Assembly: GCA_026225945.1 (NCBI GenBank)
Contig: JAMJFZ010000818.1
Location: forward strand, 1,610,501 to 1,674,500
Length of the DNA stretch: 64,000 nucleotides
Source: Cricetomys ansorgei
Taxonomy: Eukaryota > Chordata > Mammalia > Rodentia > Nesomyidae
Direction of reading: 5' to 3'
Numbering within the stretch: position 1 is the first letter of the stretch; the number at the start of each line of letters is the position of its first letter. Shown piece by piece: positions 1 to 11,480 of this stretch. The notes below the pieces were generated by a model, which did not search any database, was not told the DNA's origin, and saw only the letters and a program-made list of their open reading frames with translations. Made by a program: the position numbers and the translations under genes.

Positions 1-442
1 ATTATATTTGTGTTCAAGTGTGTGCGTACCCTCCAGCACAGGCTTGGAGGTCTCTGCCCTCTGAACCGTCTCGCCAGCCCCGAGCAGGCAGGTTTTACGT
101 CCACGCTCCATAACTTCCTCGTCTCCCATCTTGTACTTCATTCATCTGGCCACGTGTTTTTAGTTTTGAAGACTACGTGTTGGCTAATTATTCTCTGGGG
201 CAAACATTTATCTTTGCAAACTCTTCCTAATGGATTTGCTTTTTTTTAATTTAATGCATTTTCCCATAGATTCATCAACAAGGATCTGTGAGTTGTAAAC
301 TGAGCTCTCTTTTGCTGGTGTCTATGAATGAGCATTGGGCTGGGTATAAAATTTTAGCTTGCTGGGTGGTTCCCCCCGCCTCCCCCATTCCCAGTGTTCT
401 GTTTTGGGTTACTGCTGATAAATTAGGTTTTGTCTACTGGCT

Positions 443-460
443 TTGTTGTTGTTGTTGTTG
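443..460. repeat. (TTG)n microsatellite
   Basis: Six consecutive TTG units are readable. It is short and unremarkable. Confidence 0.9.
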
Positions 461-1120
461 AAACCTCTGCCTTACTTGTGTTGTTTTATATGTGATTGAT
501 CACACGTGGGAATGGTTTATGCTGCTTCATTCTAAAGAAGACTCGTATCTTCTATCACAAATATATTGTCTCCCTGTGATCTTACCTCTCCGTGGTTCCT
601 CTTATAAATAGGTTGGACCTTCTTGTTGTCGAACACCTCTTGGCCCCTCTTTCATGCTTCCCGTTTCCTTCATTGCTTTGAGCCACATTCAGCATCATTT
701 CCCTAGGCTCGCCTTTCAGTTCACTAATTCTCTGTCCAGCTAGGTCGCAGCCCTTATCCATTAAACATTTTAAATTCTAATTACAAGTTGCTTATAGGTT
801 CGTGCTGTGGAGTTTGAATATCCACCTCTGAGTGTGTGGTTTGACTTGATTCCGGGTTCGTCTTCTGCTGAGGCTAGCTCCATCCTTCCCCAGTGCGGGG
901 CTCCCGTGCATCCTGAGTACAGAAACGATTTCTGAGGTGCTTTGCTTCTGTTGTGCTAAGTACAGCGGGGTTCTCTCTGGTCTGAAAGCACTTTCTATGT
1001 AAACTTCTCAATTTGGGTAGGGGGCGGGGGGGCGCAATGGGAAGTGGATTTCTGACCAGCTCATGGCACGGGCTCAGGGTTTTGATTTGTCCAGGGCCTC
1101 GCTTCCCTTCTCCTCCTCCT

Positions 1121-1137
1121 CCCCCCCCCGGGGGGGG
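1121..1137. repeat. C9G8 homopolymer palindrome
   Basis: Nine C directly abut eight G, following a (TCC)n stretch. The two halves are fully complementary with no loop sequence. Confidence 0.9.
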
Positions 1138-1190
1138 TAGCGCCTTTGTCACTCTCTGAAATGGTAGACGCATTGCTGCCTGAATCACCT

Positions 1191-1356
1191 TCATATGCGC
1201 ATTAGCGTTTTGCCCGCGTGTACGTCTGTGTGAGCGTGCCAGATCCCCGGAACTGGAATTACAGTCGTGAGCTGCCATGTGGGTGCTGGGAATTGAACCC
1301 AGTCCCCTAGAAGGGCAGCCAGTGCTCTTGATCACTGAGCCATCTCTCCAGCCCCC
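1191..1356 (-). repeat. B2-family SINE (reversed)
   Basis: The plus strand shows the reversed B2 head: GAGCTGCCATGTGGGTGCTG, then AATTGAACCCAGT, AGCCAGTGCTCTTGATCACT and GAGCCATCTCTCCAGCCCC. Family identity is by recall of the consensus. Confidence 0.85.
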
Positions 1357-1459
1357 TCTCAGTGGGCTTAAAGCCCCCGCTTTAGCGGTCAGAGCCTGCT
1401 ACACTGCCGCCACGGGCCTCTCAGCAGCGGCAGGTAACCACCCTGTGTGGGCTCCGCCC

Positions 1460-1561
1460 TCTCTGAGACAGCATCTTGTGCTGCAGCCTAAGCTGTCCTT
1501 GAACTGGAAATCCTCCTGCCTCAGCCTCTTGAGTGCTGGGTTCACAGCTGCATTCCACCAG
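1460..1561 (-). repeat. B1-like SINE remnant (reversed)
   Basis: The motifs CTGAGACAGC, AAGCTGTCCTTGAACTGGAA, TCCTCCTGCCTCAGCC and GAGTGCTGGG match an old, reversed B1. Confidence 0.75.
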
Positions 1562-2777
1562 ACCCTTTCTTCTAAGCTTAGCAGAATATTATGGTGGTTT
1601 CTGGTTTTCTCTGGTGGCACGTGTTTGGAGCGGCAGGTGGAGCCTGTGCCGGCCCTCAGAAGCAGGACCGGGTCCTTTGACTTCTTTGCCTGTACTTGTG
1701 AGGTAAGTGATTCAGCCTCCAGATAAATCCAGAGCTGAGGGGGTTCAGAAGGCAGGGCTGAGGAGGTGGGGCTGAGCTGTCTCTTGGATGCTTTGCACCA
1801 CGCCCACTCTCTGAGTGTCTGCCAGGATATAGGTTGCCCCCAGCCTTCTGCAGAAATGCCCTGCACCCTTTGCTCCCAGGCTCCCAGCACAGCACACCGC
1901 AGCAAGAACAAATCCTGCTTCTGAAGTTTAGAGCCGTGTGACCCTCACTGAGCCACGCCGTCTCTGATCCTGCTTCCTGCGCGGGGGAAGTGAAGTGGGC
2001 GCGCTGCCTGCACTGCTCGGAGAGCTGAGCAGCCGCCTGCACGGCCGTGGCTCAGCTCCTGCCTCTGAGTTAGGATGCTCCCCTCTTTATTCCTGCTATA
2101 AGGCCGACAGTCAGCCGAGCAGGGCTGGAGGAGGGCGGGTGCTCCTCAGCTGGGATGCTCAGAGCGTGCTCCCGACTCAGCTTTCTGCATCGTCCCGTTT
2201 GCTCCTCGCGCGGGGTGTGAGGCAGAGCGTAGGCAAACCACCTTCCCGCCAAGGATGGCGTTCCGTGCAGAAGCAGCCCACAGAGACCCCAGCGGGCCGC
2301 CCGGTGCCCGAGGTGACCACAGGCGATGCTTCCGTGCTGACGTGGGCTCCGCCCTGGGAGCCTGTGGCTGAAGTCTGTAGGAAAAGGGCCTGGACTGGAA
2401 AAACCACTTCAAAAGGCCAGGCGTGTCCTTGGTAAATTTTAAAGTCCAGGGCACCGTGGCGGGTGAGCGCCAGGGCTGTGGCTGCCGAGGCAGGTGGAGG
2501 AGGGGTGCTCTCGGCAGAGGGCAGCTGCTCAGGGTCCCCTGCGAGGCTGTGGAAGGAAGCCCAGCCTCCGTCCCTCCCTCCCCAGCCCGGCATTAGCCAC
2601 TGCTGTGTCTGGAGCTGGGGGGGGGGGGTGCTCCCCGAGCTTAGAGCTTGCAGAACAGCAGAAGACAGGGGCTGCTAGGGCCCAGCGAGCCAGCCACCCT
2701 GGCGGCTCCTGTTTTCTCTACCCAGACCCAGAGCTAAGAAACCACTGGTTTCACGTGACATGGACTGGGGGGGGGGG

Positions 2778-2995
2778 TGGCTCAGTCGGTAGAGCAGCCT
2801 GTGGGCACGAGGACACCAGTGCCATCCCTGGCACCTGTGGAAAAAGTAGTAACACATCTCATCCCAACGCTGGGGAGGCAGAGGGGGGAGGAGCCCTGGG
2901 GCCGACTGGGTCGGTCAGTCCTGCGGAATCTGGGAGCTCAGGTGCCGCAGAGACCCTGGGCCAGAACCCAAGGGGGAGAGTGACAGGAGGACAGC
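2778..2995 (+). repeat. tRNA-headed rodent SINE
   Basis: A tRNA-like head (GTGGCTCAGTCGGTAGAGCA) is followed by CATCCCAACGCTGGGGAGGC and GAGAGTGACAGGAGGACAGC, the layout of the ID/B1-type composite family. The A-box-like head made me consider a tRNA gene, but no cloverleaf follows. Confidence 0.6.
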
Positions 2996-4254
2996 GGGTG
3001 TTGACCTCGCCCCTTCTCCCCCCCCCAGAGAGAGAGAGAGAGTGTTTTAACTATTGTGAAATGAGCAATCTGTTTGAGTTCTGTGCATTTAGTGTTCTAA
3101 ACCACCATCTCTATTTCTAGAACATTCTATCGCCCCCCCCCAGTTACACCCTGTGCCCACCCATGCTCCATCTCTGTCTCCTCCCTGCCCTTGCCCAGCC
3201 AGAGCCCATGCTCCATTTCCATGATGTCACCTGGTCGGGTGTTTGACCTACAGACACGTGGACCGGGTGGCCGTGGTGGTGGACGTACTGTGCCTTAGCG
3301 AGGGTCACAATGGCCTCTCTCTTGACTGTGAACAGGGTTTTGCCCGTGGGTTTCTTTCTCTTTCTTACAGTCAGTCATCCACAGGAGACATGGCTGTTGC
3401 TACCTCAGAGAGCTGTGAATTGCGTTTGTGACTGGAATGGCATGTCACCATGGAAGCCACATCCCAGGAGGTGGGAGGTGTTATTGTTCTCTGGAGGAGA
3501 GGCAGAAGGAGGGGACACAAAGCTTCCTCTCAGGGATGCTGGCTCTGTGTGCCTGGGGAGGTGTCGGCAGAGTCCTGGCCTGTGTGTTGGGATGGCCAGC
3601 CGTGGAAGACCCCAGATCCTTCTGGGTTGTGCCCCTGGGCCCCTGGGCATTGTCAGGCTCATGTGGCTGCTGGGGACAGCAGGAGGCAGGGAAGCTTAGG
3701 GAGCCCCGGGGAGGTGGTGCATCAGGTGCAGGCCTCAGTCCCCAAGCCTCTTCCACGCCTCTCCTGTGTCTTCCCACTGGGTCCGCTGCACCTGCTGGCT
3801 CCCAGCCCTGTTTGTCTACTCTGTCTCTTGGGGAGGTGGTGGTGGGTCTTGGTCCCTGCCTGGGAGCCCTGTGTTCCTGAAGGTGAAGCTCATGCTAATG
3901 TATGCAATCAGCACACCCACCCTGCCATCCCAACGCTTCCAGCCGTGTCCTCTGCGGCCATGCCCACCCTCGCCGCACACCTCAGGCTGCAGGGACCCCA
4001 TCGGACCTCCCTCCCGTCTCATCCCCGGGGCTGGAAAGGTCTTCCCCATTGCTCTTTCTTCCCAGTGAAATGTGAGGTGCAGGATTCCCGTGGCTTCTAA
4101 TGCCTCGTTACTGTTTTACGTGCGCTGCATGTTGACATGGTAGTGTTGTAGAGATTGTGGACCAAAGAAAACATATTGCAATCCGTTTCGCCTGGAAGTG
4201 GGTCAACTGTTATTAGTGGAATCACAGCTTACCACTTATACTTATTAGAAGCAT

Positions 4255-4381
4255 AGACGTGGTGGACCCCATGCACCAGGGAGGCAGAGGCAGGCGGATC
4301 TCTGTGAGTTCGGGGCCAGCCTGGTCTACAGAATGAGCTCCAGGACGGCCAGGGCTACATAGTGAGACCCTGTTTCAAACA
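4255..4381 (+). repeat. B1 SINE
   Basis: Readable B1 blocks are GGGAGGCAGAGGCAGGCGGA, GGCCAGCCTGGTCTACAG, GAGCTCCAGGACGGCCAGGG and GAGACCCTGTTTCAAAC. The 'TCTCTGTGAGTTC' reading is of the non-Mus type as I recall it. Confidence 0.85.
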
Positions 4382-4411
4382 AGCAGACAAACAGATAGTA
4401 CAGGCCGAAGA

Positions 4412-4575
4412 GCCGGGGCTGGGGCTCAGTTGGCTCAGTGCACGAGGCCCTGAGGCAGTTCAGATCGAGCACATGCGTGTAATTCCTGCTCTTGGGAGGT
4501 GAAAGTCAAAGTTCAAGGTCATCTTTGGCTATGTAAGTTAGTAGGAGGCCCCGTGAGAGCCTGTCTCCAAAAGGG
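4412..4575 (+). repeat. ID/B1 composite SINE
   Basis: An ID-like head (GGGGCTGGGGCTCAGTTGGC) is joined to a B1-like tail (AGTTCAAGGTCATCTTTGGC, GAGAGCCTGTCTCCAAAA). Confidence 0.7.
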
Positions 4576-4924
4576 AAGGGGAGTGTGTCCTTTATAAGAC
4601 TGCATACGCGGACCACTGCACTGAGCCAGGCTGGCTTATTAGTATTTTTGAGAGCGTCTGCTCTCCCATATGGACTGGGCCCTGTGCCGGAAAGTGCTGT
4701 CTCGCCTGCGGCCTGCTGTACGGAGAGACGCTGGACAGCACGGGCGAGCTGAAGACAGGTCTCAGGTCCCCGTGCTGTACGCTCCGTCCTGCCTGTTTCT
4801 GGGCGTTCACATTCATTCAACACGAACTTCACAGGAACCGTCCACTTGGCTAGTGGGATCGTCCCTGGGTGACATGCTGGGAACGTTAAATGTTGGCTCT
4901 CAAACCTCAGAATAGGTTTCCGAG

Positions 4925-5110
4925 GGCTAATGTGCCTGCCCGAGTTGGTAGACTGCTTGCTTAGCGTGCACAAGACCTGGGTTCGGTCCCCAGCACCACA
5001 TAAACTGGGCGTGGCTGTGTGTGCTTGTAGTCCCAGCACCTAGTGGAGGCAGGAGGATTACCCTCCACAGTTCAAGGCCAGCCTGGGATACATAAGACTC
5101 TGTCTCAAAT
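4925..5110 (+). repeat. ID/B1 composite SINE
   Basis: The ID head contains AGACTGCTTGCTTAGCGTGC and GGGTTCGGTCCCCAGCACCA. A B1-like tail follows with GTAGTCCCAGCACCTAG and GACTCTGTCTCAAA. Confidence 0.8.
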
Positions 5111-5396
5111 ATGTGTTCAAGGCTGTGTGGTATTCCGACTCAAAGATGCTCCAGGCTGATTGCTGCTTCCTGGGGCTTGGCATTCTCTTCACGGGGTAGC
5201 CATCTTTAGCTTCTATAACTAGGCAGGCCAGCTTCCGGTGCCCATCTCTGTCCATTCAACCCTGGGGACCGGGTTGCCGGCTGGAAGGGTGTGTATGCCG
5301 TCATCTGGTACAGGTGTGGTTCGAGACAGAATAGCCTGCGTTCTCTGGTAGTTGTGGTATGACCTAATTCTACCCTTTCCAGTAGTCACGCTGAAG

Positions 5397-5515
5397 AAAT
5401 GGCTAAGGATACAGCAGGACTCACAGTTGTCGCTTCTCAGGAGGCTGAGGCAGGAGGATCGTTGGGCACAGTTCAGGCTCGGCCTGGGCGCCTAGCCCAA
5501 CAACATCAAATAAAA
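5397..5515 (+). repeat. B1-like SINE remnant
   Basis: It contains TCAGGAGGCTGAGGCAGGAG and a diverged continuation ending in an A-rich AACATCAAATAAAA. Confidence 0.6.
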
Positions 5516-5879
5516 GGCGTAGCAACTACAGATTTGGTACAGAGAGACGTTTGGAAACAGTCCCAAATCGGAAGTACTTCTGGTCCTTCCCAAGTGTTTC
5601 TGTGGGGGATGCCGAGCCGTGGAGGATGCTGGGCTGTGGGGGGGTGGGGTGGGGGAGTGATGGACTGTGGGGGGTGGTGCTGGACCACGGGGGTGCCTGG
5701 CCTTGGTAGGGATGTGGACTGTGGGGGATGCTGGGCCTCAGCAGGCATTCAGATGCACAGACACCTTTTCTGTACCTGGTAGAGTCTTATATTCAGGACC
5801 TGCTCCTCCCCAGGGGGCTTACTGAAGTTGGTGGGTAAAGTTTTTTGGTGAATCACAGGGATCAGAAGCGCTCCACTCC

Positions 5880-6105
5880 TTGGCTGGGAGTGAAGCCCAG
5901 TGGGTGGAGCGCCCACCTGAATGAGGCACAGGAAGCACTGGGTTGTCCCCCCAAGCTCTGATAAACTTGGGTGTGGTGGCACCCACTTGTAATCCCTGTG
6001 CTCAGCAAGTGGGGGGAGATGGGAATTCAAGGTCATCTTTTACCACATAGTAAGCTTAAGGCTAGCTGGAGCTTCATGAGACCCTGTCTCAAAAAACCAA
6101 AAAGT
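5880..6105 (+). repeat. ID/B1 composite SINE
   Basis: An ID-like part (GGCTGGGAGTGAAGCCCAGT) is followed by a B1-like part with GGTGTGGTGGCACCCACTTG, TAATCCCTGTG, TTCAAGGTCATC and GAGACCCTGTCTCAAAAAAC. Confidence 0.8.
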
Positions 6106-7504
6106 ACTTCACTCATCAGCAAGGATCCAGTCACCTGGGCCCAAGGCCTTCCTCACACCCCGTTACTCTGCTCCCCTGGGGCAGCCGCTGCCTGACCTCT
6201 AACACGGTAGGCAAGTGTTTCCTGAGTACAGATTTTGGCCCGGTTGAACCGTGAAGCATGCGCCTCCTCATGCCTGGCTTCTCTGGTTCTGTTACGCGTG
6301 CTGTCCAGGGTCGTTACCGTATTCTACCTGTCAGTTGACTGCATCAGCCTTTTGTGCTTCGGCTGTTCTGTCCCGGCCGGGCACACGGTGCTTTCCAATT
6401 TATGGTGATCGGTGCGGCACACCGCAAGGCCTCAGGCATCCTTGCATGCGTCCTGGTCTCTGTCGGGTCTGTGCAGCGTGTGAGACCCTGCTCAGCCTGC
6501 GGGCTGGCTTGACTGTGATGCACATGGCTGTGTTTGTCTCTAGAACATAGCATCCTGGAGATTACTTGGTCTTTCTGGTCATTTCTGGTGACATGTGCTG
6601 TGTGGGGATGTAGCTGCCTGCCCGTGCTGTGTGGGGTGGATGAGCTAATGTCTGGAGGGGTGCCCAGCCCGGGTTGGCAGCCTTCCCTACTCTTCCCTGG
6701 TGAGCGGCAGCTGCTGGGGACGCCTGAGAACTCTGGTGGATTCTTGAACAGACCGACGCTTGGGCCTGAGGTGGAGGGAAGGAAGACCCCCCACACGGGA
6801 GGGGGGTAGGGAGGGTGGGGGTGGATTAGGTCTGGGATATTCACGGCTTCTAGAATCAGGTTTGTTGGGCGGGTATGTGGTGACCGCGGGTGGGTGTGGC
6901 AGGTCCCCAACCCAGTCGCTGCATTGGCAAGTTTGGACTGGACAGAGTCCCCAGGAGGCCTTGGCGGTCCTGGCCACCAAGCGTCTGGTGCATGGGTGAC
7001 GGCCCATGTAGGGAGCGCTCGGCACTGGGTCCCAGATGCCCTGGCTGCTGGACCTGTGGCAGCTGTCGAGAAAAGCCAGAGATGACCACATGGCCCCTCA
7101 GGTCACTGGCCGCTCTCTCTGGTCCAGGCTCGCCTTCCCCTTCCCTTTCTGCCCTCCCCACCGGGCCCTGTCCCAGCCAAGATAAGCCCCACAGGGAGAA
7201 AGGGGACAGGATGGCTGGCGTGGTTGGGGAGGGAAAGATGGGGTGGGCAAACAAGCAGGTACAGGTTCTTCATGGGTAGTAGAAGGACAGAGCCTGGGGG
7301 AGTGGCTGGTCCCTGGCCGCCATCAGGAGCTGTCATTCATAATGGCCACCGTCTTGCTAAGGGAGTGGAGGTTGACCCAGAACTGCCCCAGCAGGCAGAA
7401 ACCAGGCTCTCTTGTGTCCCTCAGCCATGGTTCAGTGTGGTCAAGGGGGAGAGGTCACCGAGGAGTGGCCAGGTGTGGAGGGGCACAAGCAGCCTCCGCC
7501 CAGT

Positions 7505-7603
7505 CAATGATCTCTCTCTCTCTTCCTCCCTCCTTCCCTCTCCTCCCCCCCCCTCCCCCCGCCTTCCCTCTCTTTCTCTCACATCCCCTTCCCCACTTCT
7601 CAG
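7505..7603 (+). promoter_or_regulatory. Extended polypyrimidine tract before Tesc exon 2
   Basis: About 95 bases of nearly pure C/T, including (TC)n, (CCCT)n and runs of seven or eight C, lead directly to the CAG acceptor at 7601-7603. Normal tracts are 15-40 bases. It also qualifies as a simple repeat. Confidence 0.8.
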
Positions 7604-7673
7604 TCTCTTCAGACCAGATCGAGCAACTGCACCGGAGGTTCAAGCAGCTGAGCGGGGACCAGCCCACCATTCG
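7604..7673 (+). CDS. Tesc: Tesc coding exon 2
   Basis: This exon encodes the last two bases of F20, then [20 protein letters not shown] and TI, ending inside the codon for R43. It forms the first helical part of the N-lobe. The start is set by the acceptor CAG at 7601-7603 after a very long pyrimidine tract; the exon ends CATTCG before GTATGA. A second in-frame AG lies 9 nt downstream (7611-7612). The split codons fit exon 3 exactly. Confidence 0.96.
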
Positions 7674-8154
7674 GTATGATGCTGAGCCAGTTGTTTGCTG
7701 TCTGATGTCTCTTTCCCGGGTGTGGCTCTGGGCTGGCTCCAAGAACTGTCCCAGTTTCTGAAGCAAACCTGTTGTTTGAATTCTCCTGGGTCTTTCTAAG
7801 AGAAGGCGTGGAGAGAGGGAGGGACCTTTTCTGTTTCTTCAGGATCAGACACCTGAGGGGGTGGGTGGGGGAAGGGGAGGAGACCACCAGTCAGCCACTG
7901 GCCCTGCCCAGCCTCTTGGTGTGTGACCCTGGACTTGCCCTGAAGCCCCCACCCCCACCCCCCACATTGAGCGCCCACTGGATCCTCCCTGGCACTGGCC
8001 GAGAGAGCCTCGTGCAGGGAGCCGGCTTTACCCTGATGGGCCCTGTCTCTAGACTTTACTGCCTCTGGGTCATTCCAGTCTTGGACAAGAGGGGGGTGAC
8101 AGTGTCCATTTTCTGTTAGGGAAGTTGACATTTTCCACTGTGGCTCTGTTCGTC

Positions 8155-8366
8155 TGTTTTTTGGTGTTGGGGATGAACACGGCCACATACATGCTAGGCG
8201 GGACTTTACCCTGTCGACAGCCCCAGCCCTCTTTGCTTTTCCTTTAGATGTGTCACATTAAGTTGCCCAGGCTGGCCTTACTCTATAGCCCAGGCTGGCC
8301 TTGGGCTCACTTGTCATTGCCCTGCCTACTGAGCAGCTGGGATGACGGGTGGACACCGCCACCTGC
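8155..8366 (-). repeat. ID/B1 composite SINE (reversed)
   Basis: A reversed ID head (GTTGGGGATGAACACGG ... CATGCTAGGCGGGACTTTAC) precedes reversed B1-like sequence (CCCAGGCTGGCCTTACTC, AGCAGCTGGGATGACGGGTG). Confidence 0.75.
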
Positions 8367-8960
8367 AAAGTGAAGAGACTCTGTCACAAACTTTCTGGCA
8401 GATAGTAGTGTCCTAAAATATACGTGGGGTCTCAAGGTGACGCCATCAAGACACCAATGCAAGCCTTGCATAGGCCCCAGGAAAGCCCCTTCTTCATAGA
8501 TGACTTCGTTTTGTCCACTGAGGAGACCGTGGGCACATACACGTTTTCTGGCCTGCTACACAAAGGCACATTGTTAACCTACAGTGTCTCCGGGGAAGGT
8601 TCCCATAGTCTCATGGTTCTGTGGCCTCTGGTCTCGGTTCAACTTTCCCCCTGACACTATTAAAGACAACACTGATCTGTGCAGGTCAGCCACCCTGTCC
8701 TTAAAGTCCCGAGGAGAGGCCTGGGTACCCCGTGAAGTTGCCTGTCTTCTCACTGGCCCTCATGGGCTCAGGTGTCTGACTCTGAGCCAGTCAATACGGC
8801 TAGTGGCCAGAAACAAACTGTTTGCCTTGGCTAACATTGGGAAGGACTGGGTTCCAGGGTCAGACCAGCCTTACCGGGCGAGAGGTTTTGGTCCGAATCC
8901 ATCTCTTCAGACTCGAGGTGCAGGCTCTCTAGCCTAGGAGACAAATCTCTTAAGCATCAG

Positions 8961-9012
8961 GCTATTGGCTGTGTGGCTTTGGGCCAGGCCCTCTCTGAGC
9001 CAGCCTGTGTAG
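8961..9012 (+). repeat. MIR-like ancient SINE fragment
   Basis: GGCTGTGTGGCTTTGGGCCA followed by GGCCCTCTCTGAGCCAGC resembles the MIR core 'GTGTGACCTTGGGCAAGTCAC...CTCTGAGCC'. Confidence 0.45.
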
Positions 9013-10284
9013 AGCAGGCTGATTCTCTGGGCTTGGGTTTGAGCGTTAGGCCTACAGATGGGTACAGCTGTTTCTGGGGCATTTGACAAATGGGCTAGGT
9101 TGTTCTCTTCCCCCAAACCCCTGACCCGGGATGCAGGGCAGAGCCTGGTTGAGCTGCTTGGAGGGTATAGAAGTCTTGAGTTCCATGGGACAGGGGACGC
9201 CACACAGGTCCCATCTGCACGGAGGTGGGAGAGGAGGGAGACAGTTAAGCAGTAAGGTGTGGGTGGGTGCTGCAGGACCCCCACGCTGTGGCAGCACCCT
9301 GACTCAGCATAGTCAATGGCTATGGCTGGTGGTCTGGGCCCAGCTTCTCATCCCACACGGGTGTCACACAGCAGGTATCCGGGGACCCTCTTGGACGGTT
9401 ATAGCATCTTGGGGATGAAGTGGGAGTAGTGGGCTCAGGCGGTGCTGTCAGGAAAGGTGCTCACCCCCAATTTCCCCAGAGGAGGCCACACATGGCATGA
9501 AATGCTTCCTGCATGTTTGCACGTCTAACCAGGGCCGTGGCACACTGCAGCCGCACTTTCGCTCGGTGTCCTAGACTGAACGCCCACAGCTCGCAGGCGA
9601 AGGGGGCCTCCCCTCTGCTGCCCCCTGTGTGGTGTGTCTGTCCATCTGTCTCTTGCTTCTGGTCCACCAGAAAGTGCACAGTTTTACCCAGAGTCCGGGG
9701 CAGTTGTTCCTGTCCTCTTGTCTGTCTGCCCAGTGCCACTCAGCTGCTGTTGTGTTACTTCAGTCCCTGCTGTGGTCCTCTCCAGTCCTCCAGTTCTGTG
9801 TCCAGCCCTGTGACACACGGTCCCTTCTCTGAAGAGTCCCCATGAGGCCTCAGTTTCCCCAATGCCCAACAGTGGCTGCTGGGAGGACCTGGCAGAGCTA
9901 TGCACTTAAAGAGGAAGGACCACGGCCCCCCAGAATGGGGAAGCCCTGAGAAACCAGAGCACCCAGAGGCAGGACGCCAGGCTAGCTGTGAGCTCTGCTC
10001 TGAGGCCTAGCAGAGCGACCTTGGAGCTGAGCTTGGCCTCAGAAGCCGCCGGAAATTAGCCCAAGGCACTGGGCTTGCAACAGAGGTCAGCCCAGCCCTG
10101 GCGGTTTGCTTGGTCTTTTGTGTCCTTTGTGGTTGGATATTTGTCTTACCCGCTTTGTGAGTCCCCAGAGGGACTCAGGCTGGCGTGTGGCCAGGAGTGA
10201 GTACCCATAGAGCTCTCACTGTCTCTAAAACCAAAGGAGGAGGGGGCATAGAAGGTTCCCTGGGGCCAGAGCACCTTTGCTAGC

Positions 10285-10350
10285 CAGCTGTGTGACTGCA
10301 GCTTACTGGTTTGGCCTCTCTGGGCTCCATGCTGTTGTCTATGAAACTGG
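10285..10350 (+). repeat. MIR-like ancient SINE fragment
   Basis: CCAGCTGTGTGACTGCAGCT, then TTTGGCCTCTCTGGGCTCCA and TGTCTATGAAACTGG, follow the order of the MIR core. Confidence 0.5.
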
Positions 10351-10927
10351 CCCATCACTGTTGCTACTTGAGGGTGTGGGGGTGATTGAGCCTCACACAG
10401 AGTGGCCCGGCATGGGGCAGACACTTCAGAACTTGGGGGAGATGGTTCTGAAGCACCCTTGAACTTCAAGCTGCCCCGGAGGAGGCATGGAATGTGGGAG
10501 CCTTTTGGGGGCTTCCTGTGGCCCGTCTCCTTGCCACCCACTAAGGTGGCCGTGCCGGGCTTGACGGTAAGTGGGTCAGCTCCATCCCGAGGGCAGTGAC
10601 CTGCTAGCAGCCAGGGCCCCAGGATGGAGCAGGGGCTGCTTCCATGGCGGCTCCACTTGGAGTTGAGCCCTTGCAACAAACTCCAAGAGGGCCTGGTGGG
10701 CGTGAGAGGAGACTCGGGCCGCTTGGCTTAGCCCAGTCCAGCTCTGCTCCAAGACCTGAGCCCTCGTTGTCAGAGTAGGGGGCAGCAGAAGTCAGGGGTG
10801 TCTGGGACCAGACAGCCAGACCTACCTTTTGTGAGTGATGCTTCCCAGCCAAGGATACCAAAGGTCCACACCCGGATGCAGCCCCGCCCCCACTCTCCTT
10901 GCTCATCCCTCCCTCCCCCTCCCTTTC

Positions 10928-11056
10928 TGGGCGCTCCCAGCAAGTGCTGGGTACTGAGCTATACCTTGCTTGCTAAGCTGCATAGGCTGGCCTCAAATTC
11001 ACAATCCTCCTGCCTCAGCTTCCTGGGTGCCCGGGATAATGGGTGCTATCACTCCC
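10928..11056 (-). repeat. B1-like SINE remnant (reversed)
   Basis: It contains GCTGGCCTCAAATTCACAAT, CCTCCTGCCTCAGCTTCCTG and GGTGCCCGGGATAATGGGTG. Confidence 0.65.
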
Positions 11057-11419
11057 GACTGGGAAGCAGTTTCTTCCCCTCTCTGCCTTGTCTGTCTTTA
11101 AAATGGGCTAAGTCCCTGGGCTCCCGGGTGTTGTCACAGGGACAGGTCCTCCGCCCTTGGGAGGGCACGCTGTTGGCTATCCTGATGTGGTCTCTGTCCT
11201 CGGTCTGACCTCCGCCAAGGTGCCACATGGCTCCACCGCTGCAGTGTCCCTGCTCCTCCTGTGTGACACCCCCATTCCAGGGTCCTGGGTATTCCCACAA
11301 CCCCATCTTACAACTGGGACATCTGGGGTCTTCGGGGACACGCTGCAGGAGGCAGAGCCCGGGTCAGCAGCCACAGCCTCTGTACTTCGCCCCATCACAT
11401 TCATGCCGAGGGAAGGGTT

Positions 11420-11480
11420 AGGTCTGCGCCCATCTCGCAGATGAGGAGACTGAGCCTCACAGAAGCAGCTGGCTGAGGTG
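11420..11480 (+). repeat. MIR-like ancient SINE fragment
   Basis: CCCATCTCGCAGATGAGGAG and ACTGAGCCTCACAGAAGC fit the MIR 3' core 'TTTTACAGATGAGGAAACTGAGGC'. Confidence 0.5.

Larger units (their letters stand above)
1..7603 (+). other. Tesc: Tesc intron 1 (3' part)
   Basis: No coding exon is seen here. The segment holds a (TTG)n, a C9G8 palindrome, B1/B2 SINEs, at least four ID/B1 composite SINEs between 2778 and 6100, and several G-rich runs (for example 5638-5690, with many GGGG blocks). The last 90 bases are an almost pure pyrimidine tract leading into exon 2. The many open frames of 60-216 codons here look random, in GC-rich sequence. Confidence 0.85.

Noticed and set aside
2778..2850. 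tRNA gene (A-box-like GTGGCTCAGTCGGTAGAGCA)
   Set aside because: The rest does not fold as a tRNA and continues into SINE sequence; it is a SINE head.
2494..3120. 208-codon plus-strand open frame
   Set aside because: It is GC-rich, runs through a SINE and homopolymer G runs, shows glycine/serine-rich low-complexity translation and overlaps frames on both strands. No homology was recognised.
3450..4100. 216-codon plus-strand open frame
   Set aside because: Several overlapping frames are open here on both strands, typical of stop-poor GC-rich intron. No protein family was recognised.
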